Part shown: positions 39,895-40,221 of the stretch, piece after piece
Layout of the letters: the number at the start of each line of letters is the position of its first letter
Position numbering within the stretch: the stretch's first letter is position 1
Origin: Acidocella aminolytica 101 = DSM 11237
GTDB taxonomy: Bacteria; Pseudomonadota; Alphaproteobacteria; Acetobacterales; Acetobacteraceae
DNA length: 40,221 nucleotides
Direction: 5' to 3'
Assembly: GCF_900129125.1 (NCBI RefSeq)
Contig: NZ_FQVJ01000033.1
Location: 1 to 40,221, forward strand
Made by a program: the position numbers and the translations under genes
Notes under the pieces: generated by a model
What the model saw: the letters and a program-made list of their open reading frames with translations, nothing else
Databases searched by the model: none
What the model was told of the DNA's origin: nothing

Positions 39895-40221
39895 TCAAGC
39901 AGCTTTCTGAGTCGTCCTACTGGCGATTACTGTTTTGACGTCGGGCTCAGGCGCAACAATCCGAACCGCGCGTCCGTTCGGCTTCCAGCGGCGCAACAGC
40001 AGCGCGTTGGAGACGACGCTGACGCTGGAGAAGGCCATGGCAGCGCCGGCGATCACCGGGCTGAGATAGCCGAGGGCGGCAAGTGGAATTCCCACTACGT
40101 TGTAAAAGAAGGCCCAAAATAGACCCTGACGGATCTTGGAAAAAGTGCGGCGGCTGATGTCGATTGCGTCCGCGACAAGTGCTGGGTCGCCGCGCATCAA
40201 GGTCATTCCAGCGGTATGTAT
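39895..40221 (-). CDS. copA: Copper-exporting P1B-type ATPase, C-terminal end only
   Basis: The frame runs off the right edge of the window, so about 109 residues of the C-terminus are seen. TLMRGDPALVADAIDISRRTFSKIRQGLFWAFFYNVVGIPLAALG and MAFSSVSVVSNALLLRRW are the last part of the P-domain and the two final membrane helices; the MxxSS segment is the copper-site signature of CopA. It exports Cu(I) to the periplasm. cueR follows in the same direction after a gap of 34 bp. Confidence 0.93.
   Translation of the reverse strand: MHTAGMTLMRGDPALVADAIDISRRTFSKIRQGLFWAFFYNVVGIPLAALGYLSPVIAGAAMAFSSVSVVSNALLLRRWKPNGRAVRIVAPEPDVKTVIASRTTQKAA

Overview
The window looks like part of a large self-transmissible plasmid or integrative element of a GC-rich alphaproteobacterium. 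Gene families and codon use point most to the Acetobacteraceae (acetic-acid bacteria and acidophiles such as Acidiphilium/Acidocella), but that placement is inference from protein style only. No rRNA, tRNA, CRISPR array, complete insertion sequence or replication initiator gene was seen.

Region by region. (1) 1-3.5 kb: plasmid 'stock' genes, namely a toprim primase-like protein that has lost its N-terminus at a palindromic site, a DUF2493 protein and a DUF736 protein. The last two are each preceded by a long, related inverted repeat. (2) 4-8.1 kb: one AT-richer, 1356-residue KAP-family membrane P-loop NTPase, a candidate defence gene. (3) 8.3-9 kb: a vapBC-type toxin-antitoxin pair. (4) 9.1-11.2 kb, minus strand: three overlapping mobilisation genes resembling the RP4 traK-traL-traM layout (DNA-binding protein, ParA-like ATPase, membrane protein). 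(5) 11.2-13.3 kb: a quorum-sensing module, luxR then luxI. A 19-bp near-palindrome occurs once before the minus-strand mobilisation operon and once before luxI, in the same orientation relative to each gene. A 12-bp tandem repeat and further palindromes next to it mark a likely control/oriT region. (6) 13.3-25.1 kb: a complete VirB-type type IV secretion operon (virB1-B11 with eexN, then virD4) that starts on the base after the luxI stop codon. (7) 25.1-29.5 kb: two small proteins and a MobF relaxase-helicase. (8) 29.5-30.4 kb: a tacAT-like DUF1778/GNAT pair. (9) 30.5-38.4 kb: a copper-handling operon (multicopper oxidase, DUF411, Met-rich protein, DsbD/ScsB, methyltransferase, SCO, TlpA and small membrane proteins) behind a promoter with the 19-bp spacer typical of MerR/CueR control. 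(10) 38.7-40.2 kb, minus strand: DUF4396 protein, a CueR-like regulator and the 3' end of a copper P-type ATPase.

How it works together (inference). AHL made by LuxI would activate LuxR, which would bind the two 19-bp boxes and turn on both DNA processing and the luxI-virB-relaxase operon. This mirrors the traI-trb logic of Ti plasmids but on a VirB/MobF chassis. The toxin-antitoxin pairs would stabilise the element, KAP may protect the host, and the copper genes are the host-beneficial cargo.
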